Of a DNA stretch of 64,000 bases, positions 8,658 to 18,082 are shown piece after piece. Source of the stretch: Arthrobacter sp. E3 (lineage in GTDB: Bacteria > Actinomycetota > Actinomycetes > Actinomycetales > Micrococcaceae); the NCBI RefSeq assembly GCF_017353415.1, contig NZ_JAFMPX010000012.1:1-64000 (forward strand), given 5' to 3'. How positions within the stretch are numbered: the first letter of the stretch is position 1; each line of letters opens with the position of its first letter. The position numbers and the translations under genes are program-made. The notes beneath the pieces are model-generated. The model saw only the letters and a list, made by a program, of their open reading frames with translations. It did no database searches and had not been told where the DNA came from.

Positions 8658-8686
8658 GCACCATCTCTAAAGGGCCCGGATGGTGC
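8658..8686. terminator. Short hairpin after rnj
   Basis: An 8-bp stem (GCACCATC with GATGGTGC) and a 13-base loop begin 3 bases after the rnj stop. There is no T-tract. It is a weak terminator candidate between the convergent rnj and jetD genes. Confidence 0.35.
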
Positions 8687-8801
8687 CCATGTCCCTTGCG
8701 GATGTGGGCGCTGCCCGGGCCCATTGCTGTAACCGGCCTCATTGCCGGCAAGGAAGCAATGTGGGAGGTTTTCGGTGACTACCGTCAGAAGCTGATTGAT
8801 G

Positions 8802-9968
8802 TCACTGGAGCAGGCGCTCCATCACGTGGTCCCAATGCAGCAGTTCCTGTTCCAAGCGAAGCTGCGGAGCGAACGTGCCGGCCTGCAGTGCCGCATACAA
8901 GGCACTTTCTGCTGGGCCCAAGTGCGTCAGTGCGGCATGAGTCGGAGTGTCCTCGCGCCCCCAAAAGTCGCGGTGGGCCAGCAGTGTTTGCTGATCCATC
9001 AGGATGCTGCGCACGTGCGGGTGGTGGGCACGCAACTGGTCAAGGATGTGGAAGCCATGCGTGTCAATGTCACCCCAATAAAGCACCTCAACATCCTTTA
9101 GCCATGCCGCACCCCCGAGCGCAGCAAAGCCATATCCGCCACCAAAAACGGCCAACGCCCGGGTAGTAGTGGGCAGGGCTAAGAAGTTGACCAGATTCTC
9201 GGTGGCGATGACACGGTCCATGTCCAGTTGCAGGGCAGCAAATCCCGCAGCCGTCACTTCCACGTCCGCCATGCCGGGTACAGGTATCTGGGTGGGGTCT
9301 AAAAACCGGATCCGGACCCTGTCCGGTGCTGCCAAGAAGCCGTGCCGGCGGGCATAATTCTTTCCGGACAGTACCCGTTCCGGTGCCAGGGTTGAAATCA
9401 TCTCGTCGATGATCCGACGGTGAGTTTCCACGAATTTGGTGTGCACACCCGGAAGTGTCAATTGCCTCAGGTGGATTCCCGGATGCGGGTTGGCCGCCAG
9501 CCAGATGGCCACACGGGCCGCAACCAACGCGTCCTCACCCTGCTTGAGTAGTTCAAGCGGTCGGCGTAATGTCCAAGCCGACAACCCGGCGTCGAGATTC
9601 ATCACGCGCTCCCGAAGTTCCGCAAATCGCGTTGCCTTATGGCTCAGCCCCAGAAACGTGATCTCGTCGGCCGCACTGCCAAATACGGCGGCCGACGGCA
9701 CTGTGTTTGCCCCGATGGTGTTCGCTCCAACGGAAACGCGCTCCAATGAACCCCCTCTCAACCCCTGTTCCCAAGAGGAGGCCCATGCCGCGGCCAAGGC
9801 GTAGTCAGTCCGCAACTGGGTGGCGCTGGGATGCCTGATGGCACGACGGCGAGGATGCAGTCCTGATGGTGCGCTCATCTCGCGCAGCAGCTCACCATTG
9901 TTCCAAGACCGAAGCGAAGCGGCCCGGACATCTGCCGGGGTGCTCCACAGGTGGGGGTCAGCTGCCAC
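8802..9968 (-). CDS. jetD: Wadjet system protein JetD (DUF3322/DUF2220, TOPRIM-type nuclease subunit)
   Basis: A 388-residue protein with an N-terminal DUF3322-like part and a C-terminal DUF2220 part related to the TOPRIM domain of topoisomerase VI. The acidic metal-binding stretch is visible as LYWGDIDTHGFHILDQLR, with a further conserved region around RSILMDQQTLL. In known type I Wadjet systems JetD is the endonuclease that cuts plasmid DNA after the JetABC loop extruder has reeled it in. The start overlaps the end of jetC by 11 bases, so the two are translationally coupled. It is the last gene of jetABCD. Confidence 0.9.
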   Translation of the reverse strand: MAADPHLWSTPADVRAASLRSWNNGELLREMSAPSGLHPRRRAIRHPSATQLRTDYALAAAWASSWEQGLRGGSLERVSVGANTIGANTVPSAAVFGSAADEITFLGLSHKATRFAELRERVMNLDAGLSAWTLRRPLELLKQGEDALVAARVAIWLAANPHPGIHLRQLTLPGVHTKFVETHRRIIDEMISTLAPERVLSGKNYARRHGFLAAPDRVRIRFLDPTQIPVPGMADVEVTAAGFAALQLDMDRVIATENLVNFLALPTTTRALAVFGGGYGFAALGGAAWLKDVEVLYWGDIDTHGFHILDQLRAHHPHVRSILMDQQTLLAHRDFWGREDTPTHAALTHLGPAESALYAALQAGTFAPQLRLEQELLHWDHVMERLLQ

Positions 9969-12900
9969 GTTTGTCCCGCTCCGCCCGGTATTCGTGAATT
10001 GTCATGTTGCGCAGCTGGGAATCTTCTCCTGACCCGTTGGCCACGAAGCCCACATTGGCCACAAACGGCTCAATGACATGGATTTTTTGCAGCGGTGTGA
10101 CAATGAGCAGCTGAAGCTTGAGCCTCTTGAACAGTTCCAACCCGTACTTGGCAGATTCGTCGGAGCCACGGCCAAATGCCTCGTCAATGACAACGAAACG
10201 GAAGGAACGCTGGTTGCCCGGACCGGCCGCGATGCCAAACTGGAACGCCAAGGCAGCCGCCAAGATGGTGTAGGCCAGCTTCTCTTTTTGACCACCGGAC
10301 TTGCCGCCGGAATCCGTGAAGTGTTCGTGTTCCTCACCCGTTTGGGTCCACTTTTCCGAAGCGGAGAACGTAAACCAGTTACGCACATCAGTGACCTTGG
10401 CGGTCCAGCGCTCGTCAAGGTTGGTCAGGCCGACCCTGCCGCGAAAGCGCTCCACCAGGGCCTCAACCTGCAGGAATTTCTGTTCAGAGTACTGCTGCTC
10501 CAGAGCGCCGATGGAGCCTTCCGAACAGGCCCGCAGGTCAGCACCGAACTCGCGCACCTCGGCGTCGGAGGTTGGTTGTGGTTCCAGCTGGATGTGCCGG
10601 CCCGTGTTGTACTCGATCCGTGCCAGAGACTGGTTGATTTCGTCGATGCGGGAGACGATGTCCTGCCGGCGGGAATCGAGGAACGCGTTGAAGGCCACGA
10701 TCTCATGGATGGTATTTTGCGTGAGGGATTCCTTGAACCTCTCGGCAAAGCGGGGGAGGTCATTGTCCACCAACTGCTCCAGGATTATGTTGAAATCCCC
10801 GGCCGCCTCCAGCGACGCATCCAGCTCGGTGGTCTCTGCCGGATACTTGTTCCGGAAATCCACCATGAAACGGATGGTGGTCTCTGCCGCCCGGATCACT
10901 TGTTTGTTTACGGCGTCGATGGTCGCCGTCAGTTTATCCCTGACTTTACTTTCCATCCTTGCCGTGTTCTTGTACGTCAGTACCTCAGCCCCGAGTGCCG
11001 TCTCGACCAAGGTGTCCAGCTCAGCAAGCAGGCTGGTTCCGGACGTTAGGGGCGCGCTAGCGAGGGAATCCTTGCAGTCGGCGATCTGCTCTGTAATGGC
11101 GTTGATCTCTGCCGTGTGGGAACCGATGCGGCGGTCCAATGCACTGAGTTTGTCATTGGCCTTTGCCAGCCGCAGACCCGTTGCGGATTCGCGTTCCGTG
11201 AGCTCGCGCAAGATGTCGCTGGAGGACTCCAACGCTGATTTTTCGTGGGCCAAGTCTTCCATGGTCCTAGCCGTGGTGCGCCAGTCCAAGTTGGAAAAGC
11301 CAGCGATGGCAGACACCGTGCCGATGAGTTGCTGCTGGCGTCCTAGATTGCCCAGTTGGGAATCGATGCGGCCTAACCCGTCGGTAGCCGTGCGAACTTG
11401 TCCCTCGGCTTTGTCCATAGCGGCGCGGAGCCGGGCAATTTTATCGTGGTTGTCCCAGCCCAGGACATAGTTGGAGCGGTCAGTGAGTTCCTTGCGGTCG
11501 TCCTTCTCGTGCCGCCCCCCGCCACTCTTAAGCTGGCCGTTGATGGACAGCGCCTTCGGATAGCGGCGGAAGTCTGCCATGGTTTCGCAGCACTGGTGGT
11601 CAAAGCGGCGACCCAGTTCGTTGAGCAGAAAATCCCGGAAGCTGGTACCGGGTTTGATGCTGATCTTCCCCGCCAACGTATCCACAGCGGCGGAGGACGA
11701 GGCGGGTTTCTCCCCCACTTTCAGGTAGACCAGCCGAGCCCTCAGATTATGGCTGTCAACCCACTCGCTGACGGCCGGGTAGTGCCCATCGGTCACCAAC
11801 AATGACAGCGCGAAGCCATGCAGGGTGCGTTCGGCCGCACCTTCCCATGCGGACTCGGATTCACGCACGCGCAGCAGTTCCCCGGCAAACGGCAGCTCCG
11901 CTTCCGGGATGCCGGTTCCGTCGCACAGTTTCTTGCGCAGCGCGATGAGCCAAGCCGGAAGTAGATTCTGCCGATTCAGCAGGCTCTTCAACTCGGACTT
12001 GTGGTCCCCGGCCAGCTCGGAAGCCTCGGCACGCTGACGATCCAGGACGGTTCGCTGTTTCTGCAACTCCGTGTTGGCTTCGAACAGCCGTTTCTCGACC
12101 CCGGGCAGGGCCACCGCGTTGGCGTCGAAGACCACTTGGTCCTCGGGCTCGAACAAGCCGAGGACCGTTGCTGCCTCTGAATAGGATGTGTAGCGCTGGC
12201 GCTGAGCTGAAGAATCGATGGCCAAGCGGGCCAGCTCGCCTTCGATGGCGGCGATACGGCCGCCGCCGCTGTTGCGGATGTCATCGCGGAGATCGGCCAG
12301 TTCACGGTTGAGGCTGCCGACTGTGGCCGTCAGTGTGTTTCGTTCCGAAGTGACCTTGGCTGCAGCGTGTTGCACCTCTTGCAAATGTGCCTCGCTCAAC
12401 TCCAACCTCTTTGTGGTGAACCACGGTGAGAGCTGTTCGCGTTGCCCGTGGGCGCGGGCATAGTCGGCCGTGAGAGTTTGGTGGCGCTCGGCATTGTGCC
12501 GGACGGGCTCCAACATCCGGATCTGGTCCTTGGCCTGCAGGACGGCGTCGTGGGCCTTCTTTAAGTCGTCGAAGTGGTGCAACAGATTCTTGATGCGTGT
12601 ATCAACATCGTCTTCTTCAAGCATGTTGGTGCGCACAAAGTGGGTGATGTTCTCCACCTGTTTCATGGAGACCGTGCGGTGGAACAAGTCCATGGCCTGG
12701 GCTGAACCGATGCCAAAGTGGCGCTTGAAGGCGGCGGCATACTTTTCAAAAACGTCAAAGACCGACGCTCCGCCATCACGCAGCCTTCGCTTGAGCTTGG
12801 CCATGTCGGTGCCAAAGTCGGAGAAATCCGCCTTGATGCTTTGCTCGCCTTCGGCAATGGAGTAGAAGCGGGTGGGCTGCCCCGCCTCCTGCGTTGCCCA

Positions 12901-13341
12901 CAGCGTGATGGCCAGGCTGACGGTCTTGTCCAAGGCCGCATTGTGAAAAATGCCCAGCACGACGGTGAAGGTGCCCGGGCCGCGGAGTGCAACCGGGCGT
13001 GAGGTGTCGCCAATGCCGCTGCGGGCGCTCTTGTGAAAGCCGCGCACATAGGACATGAGGCTGCGTTCCTTCTTTTGCGCCCCAGCGGCCTTGTTGTATT
13101 CGATCCTGTTTGCTGGAAGCAACAGCGTGGTGATGGCGTCGACAATGGTGGACTTGCCGGAGCCGATGTCACCTGTGAGCAGGCTGTTTTCACCACCGAG
13201 CCGGAACGTGCGCACATCCTTGTTAAAGGTGCCCCAGTTCAGTAGTTCCAAACGGTGCAGCCGGAATCCTGGACGCGCGCCGGCGTCGTCCTCGGTCAGG
13301 TCATCCAGGCTAAACAGACCTGGCTGGGTCTGGGTGCTCAT
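9958..13341 (-). CDS. jetC: Wadjet system protein JetC (SMC/MukB-like ATPase)
   Basis: A 1127-residue SMC-like motor. Walker A is GDIGSGKST at residues 57-65. Long charged heptad-rich coiled-coil stretches fill the middle. Near the C-terminus are the signature motif in DSGGKSGGQKEKLAYT and Walker B in FVVIDEAFGRGSDES. The short hinge-like region and head order resemble MukB. With JetA (kleisin-like) and JetB it forms the loop-extruding complex that senses small circular DNA. The ATG at 13341 overlaps the jetB stop by 4 bases (ATGA); upstream in-frame codons lie inside jetB. Confidence 0.93.
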   Translation of the reverse strand: MSTQTQPGLFSLDDLTEDDAGARPGFRLHRLELLNWGTFNKDVRTFRLGGENSLLTGDIGSGKSTIVDAITTLLLPANRIEYNKAAGAQKKERSLMSYVRGFHKSARSGIGDTSRPVALRGPGTFTVVLGIFHNAALDKTVSLAITLWATQEAGQPTRFYSIAEGEQSIKADFSDFGTDMAKLKRRLRDGGASVFDVFEKYAAAFKRHFGIGSAQAMDLFHRTVSMKQVENITHFVRTNMLEEDDVDTRIKNLLHHFDDLKKAHDAVLQAKDQIRMLEPVRHNAERHQTLTADYARAHGQREQLSPWFTTKRLELSEAHLQEVQHAAAKVTSERNTLTATVGSLNRELADLRDDIRNSGGGRIAAIEGELARLAIDSSAQRQRYTSYSEAATVLGLFEPEDQVVFDANAVALPGVEKRLFEANTELQKQRTVLDRQRAEASELAGDHKSELKSLLNRQNLLPAWLIALRKKLCDGTGIPEAELPFAGELLRVRESESAWEGAAERTLHGFALSLLVTDGHYPAVSEWVDSHNLRARLVYLKVGEKPASSSAAVDTLAGKISIKPGTSFRDFLLNELGRRFDHQCCETMADFRRYPKALSINGQLKSGGGRHEKDDRKELTDRSNYVLGWDNHDKIARLRAAMDKAEGQVRTATDGLGRIDSQLGNLGRQQQLIGTVSAIAGFSNLDWRTTARTMEDLAHEKSALESSSDILRELTERESATGLRLAKANDKLSALDRRIGSHTAEINAITEQIADCKDSLASAPLTSGTSLLAELDTLVETALGAEVLTYKNTARMESKVRDKLTATIDAVNKQVIRAAETTIRFMVDFRNKYPAETTELDASLEAAGDFNIILEQLVDNDLPRFAERFKESLTQNTIHEIVAFNAFLDSRRQDIVSRIDEINQSLARIEYNTGRHIQLEPQPTSDAEVREFGADLRACSEGSIGALEQQYSEQKFLQVEALVERFRGRVGLTNLDERWTAKVTDVRNWFTFSASEKWTQTGEEHEHFTDSGGKSGGQKEKLAYTILAAALAFQFGIAAGPGNQRSFRFVVIDEAFGRGSDESAKYGLELFKRLKLQLLIVTPLQKIHVIEPFVANVGFVANGSGEDSQLRNMTIHEYRAERDKRGS

Positions 13342-13988
13342 GCGGTGGCCCTTTCGGAATGGTTGCCGGTGAGTGCAGAACGGTAGTCGGCAAGCCGGGC
13401 GTCGAATTCTTCCAGCCACTGGGCGTCCACGTAGGCCTTGAGAATGCGCGCCACTTCGAAGGTCTGTTCCTGGCCACGCAGTTTGCGCAGGAAGCCCAGT
13501 TCAGTGATCTTTTTGATATTGGTGGCCAGCTGGTCTTGGATGCGGGCTTCATTGCTCGATTCGGGCAGGAAGACAGAGACCATGTCCCCGATTTGTTCCG
13601 CAGTCAGAATGAGGCGGGTATCGCTATTTTGCGTATCAAACTCGGCGAGCCGGGCGCGCAACAACGCCAGCAGCAGGCTGACATTGAACGTTAGCTGGCG
13701 GCGGGGGATGAGCCGGGGCAGCTCGGGATCGGCGTCGGGACTGGACCGGAGGAAGGCATACCCCTCGGTATCGTCGATCACCAGTTCCAGGCCCAGCACG
13801 GCCACATAGTCACGTGCCTGTGCGGAGATTTCCAAGAGACGCTGCCAGAGTTTCTCATCTGACTCGCGATACACCACGCCCTTAAAAAGCTTGGTGATGG
13901 CCAGGGGTAGGCCGTCCGGAGCCTTGGCAGCTTCGGGGGAGTGCCCACCTTCGGGCATGGTCTTGTCGTCGTTCAGGGCTGGGTTCAT
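13338..13988 (-). CDS. jetB: Wadjet system protein JetB (DUF4194)
   Basis: A 216-residue DUF4194 protein, the MukE-like accessory subunit of the Wadjet SMC complex. After an acidic, flexible 30-residue N-terminus come the winged-helix-type segments, including GYAFLRSSPDADPELPRLI and RRQLTFNVSLLLALLRARLA and the C-terminal GFLRKLRGQEQTFEVARILK. Both neighbours overlap by 4 bases (ATGA at 13985-13988 with jetA, and again at jetC), a tight operon. The start at 13988 is fixed by the first overlap. Confidence 0.9.
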   Translation of the reverse strand: MNPALNDDKTMPEGGHSPEAAKAPDGLPLAITKLFKGVVYRESDEKLWQRLLEISAQARDYVAVLGLELVIDDTEGYAFLRSSPDADPELPRLIPRRQLTFNVSLLLALLRARLAEFDTQNSDTRLILTAEQIGDMVSVFLPESSNEARIQDQLATNIKKITELGFLRKLRGQEQTFEVARILKAYVDAQWLEEFDARLADYRSALTGNHSERATA

Positions 13989-15427
13989 GATGGCCTTACG
14001 AAGATGATCTGGTCCACAGTGGCCTCGCGCAGGCTGCCGTCGGGCAAGGTCCAGGACAGTGTTTGGGAACGGTCGGAGTTGATGGTGGCCCACATGGATT
14101 CGGAGGCCAACTGGAAGTAGGTGACGAGTTCGGCCAGGCCCTGGCTGAGCGGGTAGGCATCGGTGATGTCCGCCAACGTTGCCTGCCCCGCTTCGGTCAC
14201 GACGGCGTCGATGTTGCCTGCCAGCCGCTGAGGATCAACATGGAACTGTGTGAAGAGTGCGTTTGCGTCCACGTCCAAGTCCTCGGCGACGCCGACGCCG
14301 TCGTGGATGGCAATTTGCCTGCTCGGCTCATAAAGAGGACGCTCGAAGGGGAGTGCAACGGGGACGTCATGGCCGGATAGATCGGCGAAGGTGCCCGATG
14401 GCAGGTTGGTCCGGACTGCAACAGAGCTGGACTCGATACTGCGAATCAGAGCCATGATGCGTTTGTTTTCCAAGTAGACCTTGTCATCGAGCAGTCGCCG
14501 GATTTGAGCGGAGAGCTGGCGGACAGTGGCCTGGGTTTGCTCGACGGCGGGCAGCCAGTCCTTCTGCATGGACGTGATTGATTGCAGTCCATCCTGGTTG
14601 GTGAGAGCCTCGATCCGGGTGGCCCGATCCAGGAGTTCGTGGAGTTCGGAGCGCAGTGCCGGGGACATGAGGTAGTCCCAGAAGCCTTGGAAGGTGCGTC
14701 CCTGCAAGGATCCGCTGATGTCCTGCTGGGAGGAGAAGATCGACTCAAGAAGATCGCCCTGGCTTCCTTCCCACATGGAAATTTGTTCGCGGAGATTCCG
14801 GTCCAGCTTCCGGAAGTTCGTTTCGACTTCGCGGAAGTCAGCGAGAAGGTCCTTGGCCTGCGTCGTGAGCTGGTGGAAGTGGTCTATCGCTTCCGGGCTG
14901 CTCATGACAGGAATGTCGCCGGAGCGGATCTGCTGCATTTGGGCGTCGATGTCATCGCGTTGGCGCTGCAGTTCCGCCAGCCTCTCCTCGGGGTCTGTTT
15001 CCGAGCCATGAACCAGGGTCTTGAGCAGGTTGAAGATGCTGGAAAGGCGCGACTGCGTGGGGACGAAATCGCGGCCCCGCAGGGCCTCCACCCAGCGGAT
15101 TACGTCCTCGGTGGCTGCCGTGAGGTCGTAGACAGGTTCGTCTCGGTTGTCTGTGTAAAACTTCCGCAGCCACGCTTTCCCTGGTTCCGCCCAGTCGTCC
15201 AGATACTCGGCGGCGGTGCGCGGGAACCGGTCCTCACCCAGGGAGTCACGCAGACTGAAGAGGATGTCCTCCAGCACGTCGATCAGGTCCTGCCGACCCA
15301 AGTTGCGCTGGTTGGGAACGGTGAAGGCAGACATGAAGAACGTCAGTGCCAAAGATGCATTTTGGGCACGCAGCAGCGACCATCCCGCGTTAGCCTCACG
15401 CAGGGAATTGATCGAAAAGTAGTCCAC
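13985..15427 (-). CDS. jetA: Wadjet system protein JetA (DUF3375, kleisin-like)
   Basis: A 480-residue DUF3375 protein, first gene of the type I Wadjet operon and the MukF/kleisin-like subunit that bridges the JetC heads. The N-terminal segment DYFSINSLREANAGWSLLRA is typical. Helical stretches rich in Q, E and R in the middle (LAELQRQRDDIDAQMQQIRS and the following 100 residues) fit the expected coiled-coil linker. The order JetA-JetB-JetC-JetD with DUF3375, DUF4194, SMC and DUF3322/2220 defines type I. A 131-bp gap separates it from the upstream UPF0158 remnant. Confidence 0.92.
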   Translation of the reverse strand: MDYFSINSLREANAGWSLLRAQNASLALTFFMSAFTVPNQRNLGRQDLIDVLEDILFSLRDSLGEDRFPRTAAEYLDDWAEPGKAWLRKFYTDNRDEPVYDLTAATEDVIRWVEALRGRDFVPTQSRLSSIFNLLKTLVHGSETDPEERLAELQRQRDDIDAQMQQIRSGDIPVMSSPEAIDHFHQLTTQAKDLLADFREVETNFRKLDRNLREQISMWEGSQGDLLESIFSSQQDISGSLQGRTFQGFWDYLMSPALRSELHELLDRATRIEALTNQDGLQSITSMQKDWLPAVEQTQATVRQLSAQIRRLLDDKVYLENKRIMALIRSIESSSVAVRTNLPSGTFADLSGHDVPVALPFERPLYEPSRQIAIHDGVGVAEDLDVDANALFTQFHVDPQRLAGNIDAVVTEAGQATLADITDAYPLSQGLAELVTYFQLASESMWATINSDRSQTLSWTLPDGSLREATVDQIIFVRPS

Positions 15428-15558
15428 GGCGCCGCTCCCAAGCCTCTAACTGGATCCATGAACAATCGTAGGCGCAAGAGGTGACAAACGTTGATTGTTG
15501 CCCAGTTGCTATTCGGTGCGTGGACCGATGTGAGGCGCTCGTGACCTGGTTGGCGGTA

Positions 15559-16025
15559 CTAGTTCTCGGCGTCGAGCTTGAGCAAGGCCGCGTCGGCTTC
15601 CAAGAAGTCAACCAGGCCGTTGTCCCGAAGCCATTCGATGGATCGAACAGTCATGACTTTGTCATGGAACGTGTACCACTGGGGCAATAAGTCCGGGATT
15701 TGGTGGACTGCGTTCTTGAAATGTCGGAACGGTTTGCTGCGCTCGATTGCGTGGGTGAGCTGGTCCCGGTTGCTGCTCTCCGCAACGGTGGCGATGAACC
15801 TCTCCATGTCCCTGAATGCCTCGTAGGAATCGATGGTGTCGATGCGCACACCATCACGGCTACCACATCCCAGCCTTCGGTCTCAGCTTCATCGGCCACT
15901 CCTTCGGCCCACAGTTCAATGCTGCCATTGGCAGGATCCACCCAAAAGAATGTTTCATAATCCTCGAAGTGGTTTTCCAGCGCCATGGCCAGCTGTTCAA
16001 GATCGAATTTCTCCAAAGGCAACAT
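15559..16025 (-). pseudogene. UPF0158 family protein gene with a frameshift
   Basis: The ATG at 16025, behind AAGGAG, begins MLPLEKFDLEQLAMALENHF and continues in frame to about residue 58. The family sequence then goes on in another frame from about 15849: RIDTIDSYEAFRDMERFI, later KPFRHFKNAVHQIPDLLPQW and IEWLRDNGLVDF, ending at 15559. Joined, the two halves give a full-length UPF0158 protein of about 155 residues. A single-base deletion near 15849-15851 would explain the break. It is either a recent pseudogene or a sequencing error. The family has no settled function. It is on the same strand as jetABCD and just upstream. Confidence 0.72.
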
Positions 16026-16172
16026 GGCAGGACTCCTTAGGGCGGTACTTGAAATCTTGGGATGCCTAGGACACCAATGTTTCTCCTCGGCGCGGAATAA
16101 GGCAAGGGGCGGTTGGCGCGCGAATCACTGGCACCCGAATCGCCGGCACCCGAATGCTGGCGGTTCCTGGTG

Positions 16173-17357
16173 CTAGTGGAAGGCCCGAATGCCGGTGATG
16201 TGGTTGCCCAGGATCAACGTGTGGACTTCATCCGTGCCTTCGTAAGTGCGCACCGACTCAAGATTGTTCGCGTGGCGCAACGGCGAATGATCCAAGGTGA
16301 TGCCGTTGCCACCCAAAATTGAACGAGCCTCGCGGCAAATGCCGATGGCTTCACGGCAGTTGTTCAACTTGCCCAGCGAGATGGCCTCCGCAGTCAGCGT
16401 CCCGGCGTCCTTCATCCGGCCAGTGTGGATGGCAAGCAGGGTCCCCTTCTGGATCTCCATCAGCATATTGACAAGTTTTTGCTGGGTGATTTGGTAGGAA
16501 GCCAGCGGTTTGCCGAACTGCAACCGCTCCAAGGAGTACGCCAAGGCGGCCTCGTAGCTGTCGCGGGCAGCACCCATGACACCCCAAACGATCCCGAACC
16601 GTGCCTCGTTCAGGCAGGAAAACGGACCACGAAGCCCCCTGGCGCCTGGAAGCAGGGCCTCGTCAGGCAGACGCACATCCTCCAGATGAACATCGCATTG
16701 GATGGAGGCCCGCATGGACAGCTTGGCGTCGATCGGAACTGCTGAAAAGCCTGGCGTGTCCGTCGGCACCAGGAAGCCGCGCACGCCGTCGTCCGTTTGC
16801 GCCCAAATCACCGCAACGTGGGCAATGGAGGCCATCCCAATCCACCGCTTGGCCCCGTTGATCACCCAGTCCGTGCCGTCGCGCCGGGCAAAGGTGGCCA
16901 TGGCTGACGGGTCGGAACCTGCTGTGGGCTCCGTCAATCCGAAGCAGCCGATGATGCGGCCCTGCGCCATGCCCGGCAGGTAACGGTTCTTCTGCCCTTC
17001 CGTACCCCATTTGTGGATGGCACTCATGGCCAGGGAACCTTGCACACTGACAAACGTACGCAGGCCAGAGTCGCCGGCTTCCAGCTCCATGGCGGCAATT
17101 CCATATTCGACGGCGGAGCGTCCCGGGCAGCCGTATCCGGAAAGGTGCATGCCCAGCAAGCCCAGCGCCCCCAGTTCCGCCGCAATCTCCACAGGAAAGA
17201 CGGCGTCCTCGTACCAGACTGCGATGTTAGGCCGGATCCGTACGTCGACAAAGTCCCGGACCTTCTCGCGAAGGGCCAGCTCATCGGCGGTGAGCAGGGC
17301 GTCCAGGTGGAGCACATCGGAGTGGCTGGCGTTCGGGGCAGGAATTGGGGTGTTCAT
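16173..17357 (-). CDS. Acyl-CoA dehydrogenase, glutaryl-CoA dehydrogenase type
   Basis: A 394-residue flavoprotein of the acyl-CoA dehydrogenase family. The sequence matches the glutaryl-CoA dehydrogenase branch: FVSVQGSLAMSAIHKWGTE, CFGLTEPTAGSDP (FAD and substrate site), and ARSILGGNGI with the C-terminal YEGTDEVHTLILG that carries the catalytic glutamate. Glutaryl-CoA dehydrogenase converts glutaryl-CoA to crotonyl-CoA in lysine, tryptophan and aromatic breakdown. The ATG at 17357 overlaps the upstream M23-like gene by 4 bases (ATGA), so the two are coupled despite unrelated functions. Confidence 0.82.
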   Translation of the reverse strand: MNTPIPAPNASHSDVLHLDALLTADELALREKVRDFVDVRIRPNIAVWYEDAVFPVEIAAELGALGLLGMHLSGYGCPGRSAVEYGIAAMELEAGDSGLRTFVSVQGSLAMSAIHKWGTEGQKNRYLPGMAQGRIIGCFGLTEPTAGSDPSAMATFARRDGTDWVINGAKRWIGMASIAHVAVIWAQTDDGVRGFLVPTDTPGFSAVPIDAKLSMRASIQCDVHLEDVRLPDEALLPGARGLRGPFSCLNEARFGIVWGVMGAARDSYEAALAYSLERLQFGKPLASYQITQQKLVNMLMEIQKGTLLAIHTGRMKDAGTLTAEAISLGKLNNCREAIGICREARSILGGNGITLDHSPLRHANNLESVRTYEGTDEVHTLILGNHITGIRAFH

Positions 17358-18076
17358 GGTTTGTCTCCGGGGGTTGGCTGAGGCTTCTGGAAGCTGGAAC
17401 TGGCGAACGGCTCGACAACTGAGCCTTCTGCCGGCATGCCCACAGTGACGTTGCGGGACTCTTTCGCGCCGCGGGGCCATTCGCGGAAGTGGCGAAACCT
17501 CATGGGAATGCCGCGGGCTGTGGTGAGGTCCAGGCTGTCCATGAGCTGGATGTGCACGTGTGGCTGAGTGGAGTTTCCCGAGTTGCCGCACTGACCCAGC
17601 CGTTGTCCCGTGGCAACCGCATCCCCTGCCGAGACAATCAGAGAACCCTCACGCAGGTGAACCACGGCAAGGTATCCGGCTCTGTCGGGCAGCTCGATAA
17701 TGACGTGGTTGCCAGCGATGGCGGCAGTGCCTTGGCGAAGACGCCCCGCCTGGCCTAGGGCATATGGCAGCAGGGCGAGCTGCGAACGCCGGGCAGCGTG
17801 GTCGGGTTCGCCGTCGTGCACAGCCACGACGACGCCCGCTGCCGGAGCCAGAATGTTCCGGCCAAAACCTAGAAACAGCTCTGGTGGTTCAGTGGCGAAG
17901 AACGTGCGCCAATCCCGACGACGGGCTGTCCGCCGCTGCCGGTCCACGGCGACGAAATCGATGGCGTGGCTGGCGCCGAGCAGCTCAGTGCCATGGCTTG
18001 GAATGCGACGGGCAGGGCTGTTTTGCGCCAACCATAGACCCTCGAACGGGAGAGCAAGGAGGACCACATCAGCCAA
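17354..18076 (-). CDS. M23-like peptidase domain protein
   Basis: A 240-residue protein with the LytM/M23 metallopeptidase signature: a first ligand motif in GASHAIDFVAVD (HxxxD) and the HxH motif in QPHVHIQLMD. Between them lies the usual beta-strand block VAVHDG, NHVIIEL and VATGQRLGQCGNSGNS. No signal peptide or membrane anchor is visible, which is unusual for a peptidoglycan hydrolase, so it may be cytoplasmic or may act on something else. The start is uncertain: TTG at 18076, or GTG at 18067. It follows the hydrolase gene by only 6 bases and overlaps the dehydrogenase gene, suggesting one operon. Confidence 0.72.
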   Translation of the reverse strand: MADVVLLALPFEGLWLAQNSPARRIPSHGTELLGASHAIDFVAVDRQRRTARRRDWRTFFATEPPELFLGFGRNILAPAAGVVVAVHDGEPDHAARRSQLALLPYALGQAGRLRQGTAAIAGNHVIIELPDRAGYLAVVHLREGSLIVSAGDAVATGQRLGQCGNSGNSTQPHVHIQLMDSLDLTTARGIPMRFRHFREWPRGAKESRNVTVGMPAEGSVVEPFASSSFQKPQPTPGDKP

Positions 18077-18082
18077 CGGACA

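Noticed and set aside
8696-8830. Short plus-strand stretch reading GKEAMWEVFGDYRQKLIDVT between rnj and jetD
   Set aside because: It looks somewhat protein-like and may be the remnant of a gene, but it is short, runs into the end of jetD and I recognise no family.
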